From contig MHDZ01000057.1 in the NCBI GenBank assembly GCA_001805055.1, positions 318 to 35,152 on the forward strand: DNA of 34,835 nt, written 5' to 3'. Positions 1 through 6,850 of this stretch are shown here, one piece after another. This DNA comes from Nitrospirae bacterium GWC2_57_13 (GTDB lineage: Bacteria > Nitrospirota > UBA9217). Under the pieces are notes generated by a model. The model had not been told where the DNA came from and made no database searches. It saw only the letters and a list, made by a program, of their open reading frames with translations. The number at the start of each line of letters is the position of its first letter. Within the stretch, counting starts at the first letter, position 1. The position numbers and the translations under genes were made by a program.

Positions 1-1
1 C

Positions 2-1195
2 AAGAGTCCGGCCGGCGCTCATCAATGGCATGCCAGGGACGTGAAGCCTGAACACATGATCCCCGACGCCCATGACCCGTCGAAGAAGCACCGGCCCATG
101 ATGACCACGGCCGACCTGTCGCTGCGCTTCGACCCGATCTACGAGCCCATTGCGCGCCGCTTCCACAAGGACCCGAAGGCCCTTGCCGACGCCTTCAGCC
201 GCGCCTGGTTCAAGCTGACCCACCGCGACATGGGTCCCAAGGTGCGCTATCTCGGGCCTGAAGTTCCGGCCGAGGATCTGCTCTGGCAGGACCCGCTCCC
301 TGTGGCCAAACATAAACTGATCGATAAGAAGGACATTGCCTCCCTCAAGAAAAAGGTCCTGGCCTCAGGTCTGTCGGTGTCGGAGCTGGTGTCCACTGCC
401 TGGGCCTCGGCCGCCACCTTTCGCGGTTCGGACAAGCGCGGCGGCGCCAACGGAGGCCGCATTCGCCTGGCGCCGCAGAAGGACTGGGAAGTGAACCAGC
501 CGGAGCAACTGGCCAAGGTGCTGGGCAAGCTCGAGACCATCCAGAAGGCCTTCAACAGCAGCCAGAAGGGCGGCAAGAAGGTCTCCCTGGCGGACCTCAT
601 CGTGCTGGCCGGCTGCGCAGCAATCGAGGCAGCGGCCAAGGCTGCCGGTCTTCGCGTGGAGGTTCCCTTCTTGCCTGGCCGCACCGACGCCTCGCAGGAC
701 CAGACCGATGTGAAGTCCTTTGCCGTGCTGAAGCCCGAGGCAGACGGTTTCCGCAATTACCAGGCGAAGGCATTCACCGTGTCGGCCGAGGAAATGCTGG
801 TGGACAAGGCGCACCTCCTGACCCTCAGTGCGCCCGAGATGACGGTGCTTGTCGGCGGCCTGCGCGTGCTGGGCGTAAACGCGGGGGGGTCGAAGCACGG
901 CGTCTTCACGAAACGGCCCGGCACGCTGACCAACGACTTCTTCGTCAACCTGATCGACATGGACACAGTATGGAAGCCCGTGTCCGATGCCCGCGACACC
1001 TTCGAAGGCCGCGGCCGCACAACAGGCGCGCTCAAGTGGACCGCCACCCGGGTCGACCTTGCATTCGGCTCCAACTCGCAGCTGCGCGCCCTGGCAGAGG
1101 TCTATGCGCAGGACGATGGGTCGAAAAAGTTTGTCAGTGACTTCGCCGCGGCCTGGAACAAGGTCATGAACCTGGACCGCTTCGACCTGGTCTGA
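2..1195 (+). CDS. katG: Catalase-peroxidase KatG, 3' part (5' end outside window)
   Basis: Bifunctional haem catalase-peroxidase that removes hydrogen peroxide. The reading frame is open from base 2, so the gene begins upstream of the window; the GTG at 41 is internal. About 397 residues are present, starting at a KSxAGxxQW stretch and then PDAHDPSK, and ending in the family-typical VMNLDRFD before TGA. This covers the end of the haem domain and the whole C-terminal peroxidase-like domain, including HRDMGP (its Arg probably being the mobile switch Arg of the family), [23 protein letters not shown] and [13 protein letters not shown]. The catalytic Trp-Tyr-Met adduct and proximal His lie in the unseen N-terminal half. 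No in-frame damage is visible. The gene is followed directly by a hairpin repeat and a broken tRNA piece, so it may border an acquired segment. Confidence 0.97.
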   Translation, partial: KSPAGAHQWHARDVKPEHMIPDAHDPSKKHRPMMTTADLSLRFDPIYEPIARRFHKDPKALADAFSRAWFKLTHRDMGPKVRYLGPEVPAEDLLWQDPLPVAKHKLIDKKDIASLKKKVLASGLSVSELVSTAWASAATFRGSDKRGGANGGRIRLAPQKDWEVNQPEQLAKVLGKLETIQKAFNSSQKGGKKVSLADLIVLAGCAAIEAAAKAAGLRVEVPFLPGRTDASQDQTDVKSFAVLKPEADGFRNYQAKAFTVSAEEMLVDKAHLLTLSAPEMTVLVGGLRVLGVNAGGSKHGVFTKRPGTLTNDFFVNLIDMDTVWKPVSDARDTFEGRGRTTGALKWTATRVDLAFGSNSQLRALAEVYAQDDGSKKFVSDFAAAWNKVMNLDRFDLV

Positions 1196-1206
1196 TCGGG
1201 GAGGCA

Positions 1207-1253
1207 CGCTTCGCTTCACGAGGGGGCCAGCCCCCTCGTGTACGCCCCTAAAG
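1207..1253. repeat. Hairpin repeat element, copy A
   Basis: A 10-bp perfect inverted repeat (CACGAGGGGG at 1217-1226, CCCCCTCGTG at 1231-1240) closed by a CCAG loop and preceded by CGCTTCGCTTCAC. Nearly the same sequence, in the same orientation, recurs at 3468-3513. No T-tract follows, so it is not a standard terminator, though it could form a very stable RNA hairpin behind katG. Confidence 0.85.
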
Positions 1254-1297
1254 CATGAGGGAATTTCTTTCCCTTAAACTCCCTTTGTTCGGCAAGC

Positions 1298-1323
1298 CGA
1301 ACCCCTGACCCCAAGACTGCCAG
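1298..1323 (-). repeat. 26-bp tRNA-Ala fragment (direct repeat of 3603-3628)
   Basis: These 26 bases are identical, in the same orientation, to bases 3603-3628 inside the intact tRNA-Ala gene. They cover the anticodon loop, 3' anticodon stem, variable loop and 5' half of the T arm up to TTCG. The remainder of a tRNA is absent on both sides. An identity block spanning anticodon loop to T loop is the usual shape of an integrase attachment site, so this may be the far end of an integration; a decayed tRNA copy is the alternative. Confidence 0.8.
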
Positions 1324-1401
1324 TAGGGCAGGGCAGAAAATCACAATCCTTGATACATCGCCTGTAGAACTCCACCAGAGGATGAAATATCAGCGTAACA
1401 T

Positions 1402-1429
1402 CCCGTCTTTGCGGGAGTTTCCCGTTTTT
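1402..1429 (+). terminator. Probable rho-independent terminator
   Basis: Overlapping short hairpins, CCCG/CGGG and then CGGGA-GTT-TCCCG at 1412-1424, lead straight into TTTTTA. It would stop transcription coming from the katG side before the ATPase promoter. Otherwise bases 1196-1596 hold only the repeat and tRNA fragment listed separately; no ORF was recognised there. Confidence 0.55.
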
Positions 1430-1562
1430 ACCCCGTTAGAGAAAGCAGCCGATCATTACCGGTTGCGTGTTCACTGCCGCCATATATGTTCATGCCAATA
1501 ATATTCTCTATTATACTATTCCAGGGGGATAGAACGGCTCTCCGCTTCGAGCAATAATAATC

Positions 1563-1591
1563 TTGACTTTGTGTTTTCTCGTATATAAAAT
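1563..1591 (+). promoter_or_regulatory. Sigma-70-type promoter at the ATPase start
   Basis: TTGACT (1563-1568) is followed after 17 bases by TAAAAT (1586-1591); TATAAA at 1584-1589 is an alternative -10. The ATG lies only 5 bases after the -10, so transcription would begin at or just before the start codon. This suggests a leaderless mRNA. Confidence 0.6.
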
Positions 1592-1596
1592 AAGGT

Positions 1597-2838
1597 ATGC
1601 CTATTAAGAGAAAACTGCTGAATGATCTCCAAGCTCATCTTCCCAAGAAAGAAATGACCCTTCTTGTCGGTCCCCGTCAGGCCGGGAAGACGACCCTGAT
1701 GCTGCATCTCCAGGACGACCTGCAGAAGAAGGGCGATAAGACGCTGTTCCTGAGTCTTGATTACGAGCGCGACCAGCCCCATTTCGCGGACCAGGAGGCG
1801 CTCCTTTCCAGGCTGCGTCTGGAGTTCGGCGGCAGGAAGGGCTATGTGTTCATCGACGAGATCCAGAGAAAAGAGAACGCGGGTATCTTTCTCAAAGGTC
1901 TCTACGACATGCGGACGCCGTACAAGTTCATTCTCTCCGGCTCCGGCAGCGTCGAGTTAAAGGAGAAGGTGCACGAATCCCTCGCCGGCAGAAAGCGGAT
2001 GTTCGAGCTTTCCACGGTCACGCTCGCGGAGTTCATCAATTACCGGACCGCGTACAAGTATCAGGACAGGCTTGCCGACTATTTCCGGATAAACAAATCC
2101 GAGGCGCAGGGTCTTTTGATGGAATACCTCAATTTCGGCGGGTATCCCCGGGTGGTGCTTGAGGACACCTCGAAGGAGAAGTCGGCGATCATCGACGAGA
2201 TCTACCGGAGCTACATCGAGAAGGACATCGCCTTTCTCCTGCGCGTGGAGAGGATCGACGCATTCGGCAATCTGATACGCATGCTCGCCGACCAGATCGG
2301 CTTCCTGGTCAACCTCAACGAGCTTTCCTCAACAGCCGGGATCTCCGTACAGACCGTGAAAAACTATCTGTCCTACGCGGAAAAGACCTTCATCATCAGA
2401 AGGGTCACGCCCTGGTTCAAGAACCTGAGAAGCGAGATCAGCAAATCACCGGTGATGTACTTTAGCGACCTCGGCCTCCGGAACTTCGCGCTGCGCCGTT
2501 TCGGCAGATACACGGCGCTTCATGAAACGGGGTTCCTATTTCAGAATCTGATCCATCAACTGCTGTTCGAGAAGACGCAGGCAGAGGGAGGCACGGTCCA
2601 CTTCTGGAGAACGAAGGACAAGGCCGAGGTGGATTTCATCATCACCGGCGCCGACGGCGTCATCCCCGTCGAGGTCAAATGCAGGGAGATGAAAGGCGGG
2701 GAGATCGGCCGTTCGCTCCGGGGATTTGTCGCAAAGTATAAGCCGAAGGAGGCGTGGGTCGTATCACTGGGAGCGCATGCAGAGGAGAAGCTGGAAAAGA
2801 CGCGGGTGCGGTTCATCCCGTTTTATGGGCTGTTATGA
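1597..2838 (+). CDS. AAA ATPase with C-terminal DUF4143-type domain
   Basis: 413-residue ATP-binding protein of the AAA_14/DUF4143 group, often found singly in accessory DNA; its biological role is not established. The Walker A loop is GPRQAGKT (residues 25-32) and the Walker B strand is YVFIDE (83-88). A sensor-like FILSGSGS and a LAGR segment typical of the family follow. The C-terminal half has a winged-helix-like region and a restriction-nuclease-like core, D346...E359-V-K361, resembling a PD-(D/E)XK fold. The length is normal and the frame intact. The start at 1597 puts the P-loop at the usual distance from the N terminus; only a weak AAGG lies just before the ATG. A small ORF follows at 8 bases. 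It sits between tRNA-Ala-derived repeats, so lateral acquisition is likely. Confidence 0.9.
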   Translation: MPIKRKLLNDLQAHLPKKEMTLLVGPRQAGKTTLMLHLQDDLQKKGDKTLFLSLDYERDQPHFADQEALLSRLRLEFGGRKGYVFIDEIQRKENAGIFLKGLYDMRTPYKFILSGSGSVELKEKVHESLAGRKRMFELSTVTLAEFINYRTAYKYQDRLADYFRINKSEAQGLLMEYLNFGGYPRVVLEDTSKEKSAIIDEIYRSYIEKDIAFLLRVERIDAFGNLIRMLADQIGFLVNLNELSSTAGISVQTVKNYLSYAEKTFIIRRVTPWFKNLRSEISKSPVMYFSDLGLRNFALRRFGRYTALHETGFLFQNLIHQLLFEKTQAEGGTVHFWRTKDKAEVDFIITGADGVIPVEVKCREMKGGEIGRSLRGFVAKYKPKEAWVVSLGAHAEEKLEKTRVRFIPFYGLL

Positions 2839-2845
2839 GGGAATC

Positions 2846-3049
2846 ATGACGGACAAGAAAGGAAAGTCGGCAATCATGACCACAAAAGCGAAACCCTTTA
2901 AACTGCTTCGCGAAAAAATGAGCCAGAAGGCGCGCGCAGCCGCAGAGAAGAAAACGCAGGAACTCGTGTCAGCGCTTACTGCAGGAGATGACCGCACTGA
3001 TCAAATCAAGCGCACGGACCGGCGGCGGCAAATGAAAATCACGAAGTAG
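2846..3049 (+). CDS. Small antitoxin-like protein, probably truncated
   Basis: A 67-residue basic, mostly helical ORF starting 8 bases after the ATPase stop, with GAGGG as ribosome binding site. The stretch around residues 17-42 (FKLLREKMSQKARAAAEK, then TQELVSAL) resembles the leading helix of short XRE-family antitoxins, which usually continue into a helix-turn-helix. Here the sequence instead runs into a charged tail and stops, so no DNA-binding domain is present. It may be a decayed antitoxin or a small partner of the ATPase. It is closed by a good terminator, which argues that it is transcribed with the ATPase. Confidence 0.5.
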   Translation: MTDKKGKSAIMTTKAKPFKLLREKMSQKARAAAEKKTQELVSALTAGDDRTDQIKRTDRRRQMKITK

Positions 3050-3072
3050 GCAGAGCGAGTTGTGATGAAACA

Positions 3073-3103
3073 AGGCTCTGGAGCCAATCCAGGGCCTTTT
3101 TAT
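3073..3103 (+). terminator. Rho-independent terminator after ATPase and small ORF
   Basis: A 9-bp stem, GGCTCTGGA (3074-3082) with TCCAGGGCC (3088-3096), has a GCCAA loop and is followed by TTTTTATTT. It ends the two-gene unit. Confidence 0.85.
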
Positions 3104-3284
3104 TTCACCGTTTTCGCATACCCTGCTTCGCGCCGGCACTATGCACTCGCTTCAATGTCTTTACCCCAGCCAAAATAGACTCGGACCGAAACAAAAATGC
3201 GGGCGAAGTCAGGGTAAAGATTCATGATTGGTGGAGAGGGGTGGGCACAAGAGTCCGGGTCGGAAAAATGAACACAGCTAAAGC

Positions 3285-3311
3285 AAAAAGAGCTAGCTTT
3301 CAAAGCTAACC
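3285..3311 (-). terminator. Minus-strand terminator-like hairpin (outermost)
   Basis: On the minus strand GTTAGCTTT pairs with AAAGCTAGC with one mismatch and is followed by TCTTTTT. It resembles in form and order the two terminators nearer the tRNA and lies beyond the decayed tRNA fragment at 3340-3361. Confidence 0.5.
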
Positions 3312-3339
3312 CTTTGTAATTCTTGCTGCGAAAAATCGT

Positions 3340-3361
3340 TCGGATCCCTGAGCACAAGACT
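3340..3361 (-). pseudogene. Decayed tRNA-Ala fragment
   Basis: Read on the minus strand, 18 of 22 bases match the intact tRNA-Ala from the 3' anticodon stem to the T loop (AGTCTTG, then TCAGGG, then CGA). Nothing else of a tRNA is recognisable around it. It looks like an older, degraded copy. Confidence 0.5.
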
Positions 3362-3402
3362 CTGGACAAATTCAACTGCACAATTACAGCACAATCCAAA
3401 TG

Positions 3403-3431
3403 AAAAGGGATTAGCGAAGATCGCTAACCCC
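3403..3431 (-). terminator. Minus-strand terminator (middle)
   Basis: TTAGCGA (3411-3417) pairs with TCGCTAA (3421-3427), extended by GGG/CCC across one mismatch. A TTTT run follows on the minus strand. It stands directly behind the partial tRNA 3' end at 3440-3459, as the next terminator stands behind the intact tRNA. Confidence 0.65.
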
Positions 3432-3439
3432 TTGATAGA

Positions 3440-3538
3440 CTTGGTGGAGCTGAGGGGGAATCTCACTCGCTTCGCTTCACAAGGGGGCCAGCCCCCTCGT
3501 GAACTCCCCCAAACCCCCTGTGTTCGATCCCCCTCAGC
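3440..3538. repeat. Hairpin repeat element, copy B, bounded by tRNA-Ala 3' pieces
   Basis: Bases 3440-3459 are a perfect 20-base copy of the tRNA-Ala 3' end (3582-3601). Bases 3522-3538 match tRNA bases 3591-3607 in inverted orientation. Between them lies the second copy of the CGCTTCGCTTCAC hairpin element (stem 3478-3487 with 3492-3501, loop CCAG, one mismatch). The whole block is therefore a nested inverted repeat with tRNA-derived outer arms. No protein is encoded. It may be a small non-autonomous element inserted into a second tRNA-Ala copy, destroying it. Confidence 0.7.
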
Positions 3539-3545
3539 AGAAATG

Positions 3546-3574
3546 AAAAAGGCTAATCCTGCGATTAGCCTTTT
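3546..3574 (-). terminator. tRNA-Ala terminator
   Basis: A perfect 8-bp stem, GGCTAATC with GATTAGCC, has a 4-base loop and a T-run on either strand (TTTTT in the tRNA direction). It begins about 9 bases after the CCA end of the tRNA. Confidence 0.85.
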
Positions 3575-3583
3575 CAGAATGCT

Positions 3584-3659
3584 TGGTGGAGCTGAGGGGG
3601 ATCGAACCCCTGACCCCAAGACTGCCAGCCTTGTGCTCTCCCAGCTGAGCTACAGCCCC
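3584..3659 (-). tRNA. tRNA-Ala (anticodon GGC)
   Basis: Minus-strand 76-base cloverleaf with encoded CCA. The acceptor is GGGGCTG paired with CAGCTCC and the discriminator is A. The D arm is GCTC/GAGC. The anticodon stem CAAGG/TCTTG encloses the loop CTGGCAG with anticodon GGC, reading GCC and GCU alanine codons. The T arm is AGGGG-TTCGATC-CCCCT. A promoter and terminator flank it. Partial copies of this gene are scattered at 1298, 3340, 3440 and 3522. Confidence 0.97.
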
Positions 3660-3690
3660 ACATGAGTTATTTCTTTTTTTGCAGAGCAAT

Positions 3691-3719
3691 AATCTAACAT
3701 TCGGCCCTGATGATGTCAA
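3691..3719 (-). promoter_or_regulatory. Promoter of tRNA-Ala
   Basis: On the minus strand TTGACA (3719-3714) is followed after 17 bases by TAGATT (3696-3691). Transcription would start near 3684, about 25 bases before the mature tRNA end. Confidence 0.8.
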
Positions 3720-3720
3720 G

Positions 3721-3740
3721 AAAAAATGCGGATGCCCGCG
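3721..3740 (-). terminator. Terminator of the response regulator gene
   Basis: On the minus strand a short GCGG-GCAT-CCGC hairpin is followed by ATTTTTTC. It lies a few bases after the response regulator stop and abuts the -35 box of the tRNA promoter. Confidence 0.6.
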
Positions 3741-3746
3741 ATACCC

Positions 3747-4448
3747 TCAGTCGTTCTCCGCAAACCGGTATCCCACGCCCCGCACGGTCTCGATATAATG
3801 GCTGGCGGCGGCCTTCTCCAGTTCCGCGCGAAGACGGCGGATATGCACGTCCACGGTGCGGGGTTCGACAACGACACCGTCGTTCCAGAGCGCGTCAAGT
3901 ATCTGGTCCCTGCTCATGACCCTGCCGCGCCGCTCCATAAGGAATCGGAGCAGATCGAACTCGGTGGCCGAAAGATCGAGGACCGTTTCGCCCGCAGCGG
4001 CACGGTGTCGTTCCATGTCCATCTGCAACGGGCCTGCAGAGAGCATCGTCCTGCCTGCCGTGGACGGCAGTGCAGACCGTCTGAGTACCGTCCTGACGCG
4101 GGCCAGGAACTCCCGGATGCCGAAGGGTTTCGTAATATAGTCGTCAGCGCCTGTTTCAAGCCCGGCCACCTTGTCAGATTCTTCCGACCGGGCCGTGAGC
4201 ATGATGATAGGGATAGCGGCGGTCTTCCGGTCCTGCTTCATGATGCGGCAGACCTCCATCCCTGACAGGCCGGGCAGCATGAGGTCCAGGACGATGAGAT
4301 CGTAGGGGTGCTCTCTTGCCATCCGGAGGGCATCAGCGCCCTCGGTCGCCTCGTCGACGCGGTATCCTTCCTTTTTCAGGTTGTAGGTCAGGAGGCGCAG
4401 GATGTCCTTTTCATCGTCAACAACAAGTATGCGAGCCTTGTTCCGCAT
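3747..4448 (-). CDS. PhoB/OmpR-family response regulator
   Basis: 233-residue two-component regulator. The receiver domain has the acidic pair D11-D12, phospho-acceptor D55 in LDLMLPG, a Thr in MLTARS and the Lys of ITKPF. A winged-helix DNA-binding domain (about 135-230) has LDLSATEFDLLRFL and ends in ETVRGVGYRF. The frame is open far upstream, but the ATG at 4448 places the receiver domain correctly and coincides with a promoter 7 bases away. No Shine-Dalgarno is present, so the mRNA is probably leaderless. No histidine kinase or phosphate-transport gene lies beside it, so its stimulus is unknown; calling it phoB would go beyond the evidence. It is divergent from the HEAT/HD-GYP/GGDEF operon and could regulate it. 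Confidence 0.93.
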   Translation of the reverse strand: MRNKARILVVDDEKDILRLLTYNLKKEGYRVDEATEGADALRMAREHPYDLIVLDLMLPGLSGMEVCRIMKQDRKTAAIPIIMLTARSEESDKVAGLETGADDYITKPFGIREFLARVRTVLRRSALPSTAGRTMLSAGPLQMDMERHRAAAGETVLDLSATEFDLLRFLMERRGRVMSRDQILDALWNDGVVVEPRTVDVHIRRLRAELEKAAASHYIETVRGVGYRFAEND

Positions 4449-4455
4449 GAAGGGG

Positions 4456-4484
4456 ATGATACCGGAAAAGCGCCCCTCAGACAA
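4456..4484 (-). promoter_or_regulatory. Promoter of the response regulator
   Basis: On the minus strand TTGTCT (4484-4479) is followed after 17 bases by TATCAT (4461-4456). Seven bases then separate the -10 from the ATG at 4448, so the transcript would begin at the start codon. Confidence 0.6.
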
Positions 4485-4539
4485 CAGGAAAGGGGGTTCG
4501 CCAAAAGCGCTGATCCTGCCGATTCGCAACAGCAACTTT

Positions 4540-4568
4540 TTGAAAAAAGGCAAAAAAACGACTATAAT
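4540..4568 (+). promoter_or_regulatory. Promoter of the HEAT/HD-GYP/GGDEF operon
   Basis: TTGAAA (4540-4545) is followed after 17 bases by a perfect TATAAT (4563-4568). The ATG at 4575 is 6 bases downstream, so transcription would start on the initiation codon; no Shine-Dalgarno fits in between. It is a strong candidate for a leaderless mRNA. Confidence 0.75.
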
Positions 4569-4574
4569 AGAACC

Positions 4575-6848
4575 ATGGATGAGCAGGAAAAACCGGATCA
4601 GCCCCCTCCGGCCTCGACGGTCCCTCCGGCCCCGGCGGAACGGGAATTGCCGCTGGACGCCAGGCTGCTTTCCGACGCTGTTATCGAATTGAACATCTCT
4701 CGCAAGAACGTGGGCATCTATCCACCCGGACACATCCAGATCACCAAGAGCATTGATCGGGCCTTTGATTCGCTTCAGAAGATGTTCGAGGTGCGGGCCG
4801 AGATGACGCTGGGCGTTGCCAAGGACACGCTCCTGGTGGGCCAGGACTATCTGGACCGAAGGAACCCTGTATACCGCGATTTTGCGCTCTCCATGAACCA
4901 GCAGGGCATCGCTGCGGTGACGTTCATTCAGGGCCTCGTCAAGGACGAACTGGTAAAATTCCACCGCCTTCTCACGACAAAACCCGAGGACATCAGAAGC
5001 GAAGGCGGCATTCTGAACGTGACGGCGGGAGCAGATATCCCGCATATCAGGATCCAGGCCATCGACTACGGCCGTTTCCACGTGACCGAGGAGAAGGAGA
5101 TCCTGAAGCCGGCGCAGCGATCAGCTGAAAAACCAAGCGTCGGCGTATGGCAGGATTTCGTTTCCCACCTGGTGACAGGCAGTCTTGCCGGCGCTGGAGA
5201 GGGCGTGTCCATCGCGGACGCGGAGCAGTTCGATCCTGCGGAACTGGCTCGCCTTCTGAACGAGCGCAAGCTCGACCCGAATACCGCGATGGAGAGCTAT
5301 GACGAGATCATAACGACTCACGTGCGTGCGTCGACAGAGAAAAAGCGGCGCACCACCGCCCAGTCGGAAAGCCTGGCGAACCTGAACAGGCTCGTTAAGG
5401 AGCTGCATCCCGAGCTGCGAAAGCAGTTCCTGTCCGTGGCCTTTCGCCATGCTGCCTCTCAACCGTCGCAGGATGGAACAGAGGACCTGCTGGGAGGTAT
5501 GCCCGACGATATGATCATCGAGATGATCAGGAACGCCAGCGCAGCGGGGAAGGAGATCTCGCCCACCCTGGCCGGCATGATGCAGAAGCTTTCGCAGGTC
5601 AGGAGCACGGAGTTGCCCGGCCGGCAGTCCCGGCAGGCGCCGGAGCAGCCGGTCGGTGCAGCGCAGGTCATATCGCCGGAGCAGATGCAGACGCTTTTCG
5701 ATCGGGAGAGCTATGAAGATTATGTGACGCCTGATTACGATGCCACGCTCAAACGGCTGACGGAACACTCAGGCCAGTCGTCCGCTGGTCCTGTGGAGGG
5801 GATCTCACCGGATGAATTCTCCCCGTCCCTTGAGGATGATCATCTCGATTTCCAGATCGGTCGGGCGCTCCTTGCCTTTATGGAGGAAGAGCTCGATGAC
5901 GAGGACTACCTTGAGTTCTCGCGAAAGCTTATCGCTGTTGTTCCGGACCTGTTGGGATCAGGGAATTTCACGCTTCTTCTCGATGTTCTGGAGTCGCTCC
6001 GGCGGCATGTGCGTGAAAAGAAGAGCCCTGTTGTCCGGGCGCAAGCGGAAGAGTCCCTTGCCATTTTTCATGATCCGGCCTTTATTGCCCAGGCCGTCAA
6101 GTCCTTCGACGCTTGGGCCCGCACCAAGGGCAAGGAAGCGGCGGGCTTCCTGCTCTCCCTGGGGCCCGAAGCGGTTCCGGGGCTTCTCGACATCTATTCC
6201 GAGGACCAGACGCCGGGAGGGCGACGGATCCTCTTCGACCTGCTGTGCAATTTCGGGAAGCCGGCCGTACAGGAAGCCCAGCGCCGGCTCCACGATCCCC
6301 GGGCCTATTACGTCCGGAACCTGCTCATGTTGATCCGGTGGGCGGGAAATGCGACCGTTGTCGCGTCGGTGAAGCCGCTTCTGCGACATGCTGATGAAAA
6401 GGTCCGGCTCGAGACCCTGGCGGTGCTTCTTCGATTCAGGGACGCCGAGGCGATAGAGCTTCTCCGTCAGGCACTCCGGTCAAAGGATCCGGACGTTTCT
6501 TCCCAGGCCGTGTTCCTTGCGGGGCAGTATCGCGTGGCGGCCGTCATCGACGACCTGCTTGCGCTGATCAAGAAGGTGATCCTTTTCGAGGCCGATTATC
6601 GGGTGAACGAAGAGATCATCAAGGCGCTCGGTGAGATCGGCGACCGGCGAGCGGTGCCGGAGCTCGAGAAACTCGCCCGTGCTTCGTGGTCGCTGCATCG
6701 CGAGAGCCTGCAGCGGATGAAGGTGGTGCTGTATGATTCACTTGGCAGGTATCCGAAGGACGTTCTTGCGGGGCTGATCAGCATCGGGGAGCAGTCGGGA
6801 GATGATCGGATCATACGTGCCTGCAGAAAATTAGCGGAGAAGAGGTAG
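4575..6848 (+). CDS. HEAT-repeat protein with shared N-terminal domain (module 1)
   Basis: 757 residues, no signal peptide or membrane segment, presumably cytoplasmic. A Pro-rich start (7-22) leads into an N-terminal domain of about residues 27-180 carrying YPPGH (49-53) and a predicted beta-rich part ending near HIRIQAIDYG. A mostly helical middle has acidic stretches, and HEAT-like helical repeats run from about 480 to the end (for example PLLRHADEKVRLETLAVLLRF). The N-terminal domain appears related to those of the next gene and of both genes at 30455 and 32511. No catalytic motif is seen, so a scaffold or adaptor role for the adjacent HD-GYP protein is inferred. The start is ATG 4575 rather than upstream in-frame codons, because the TATAAT box lies just before it. 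Confidence 0.85.
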   Translation: MDEQEKPDQPPPASTVPPAPAERELPLDARLLSDAVIELNISRKNVGIYPPGHIQITKSIDRAFDSLQKMFEVRAEMTLGVAKDTLLVGQDYLDRRNPVYRDFALSMNQQGIAAVTFIQGLVKDELVKFHRLLTTKPEDIRSEGGILNVTAGADIPHIRIQAIDYGRFHVTEEKEILKPAQRSAEKPSVGVWQDFVSHLVTGSLAGAGEGVSIADAEQFDPAELARLLNERKLDPNTAMESYDEIITTHVRASTEKKRRTTAQSESLANLNRLVKELHPELRKQFLSVAFRHAASQPSQDGTEDLLGGMPDDMIIEMIRNASAAGKEISPTLAGMMQKLSQVRSTELPGRQSRQAPEQPVGAAQVISPEQMQTLFDRESYEDYVTPDYDATLKRLTEHSGQSSAGPVEGISPDEFSPSLEDDHLDFQIGRALLAFMEEELDDEDYLEFSRKLIAVVPDLLGSGNFTLLLDVLESLRRHVREKKSPVVRAQAEESLAIFHDPAFIAQAVKSFDAWARTKGKEAAGFLLSLGPEAVPGLLDIYSEDQTPGGRRILFDLLCNFGKPAVQEAQRRLHDPRAYYVRNLLMLIRWAGNATVVASVKPLLRHADEKVRLETLAVLLRFRDAEAIELLRQALRSKDPDVSSQAVFLAGQYRVAAVIDDLLALIKKVILFEADYRVNEEIIKALGEIGDRRAVPELEKLARASWSLHRESLQRMKVVLYDSLGRYPKDVLAGLISIGEQSGDDRIIRACRKLAEKR

Positions 6849-6850
6849 CT

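Noticed and set aside
365-1219. 284-codon minus-strand ORF opposite katG
   Set aside because: Antisense shadow of katG in a GC-rich gene; no domain seen.
3139-3399. 86-codon minus-strand ORF
   Set aside because: It crosses a terminator hairpin and a decayed tRNA piece, has no ribosome binding site and no recognisable domain.
3432-3719. Small ORFs on both strands across the tRNA region, for example 3432-3665 plus and 3534-3719 minus
   Set aside because: They are translations of the tRNA-Ala gene and its repeats (the GAEGDRTPD and AVAQLGEH peptides are well-known spurious tRNA ORFs).
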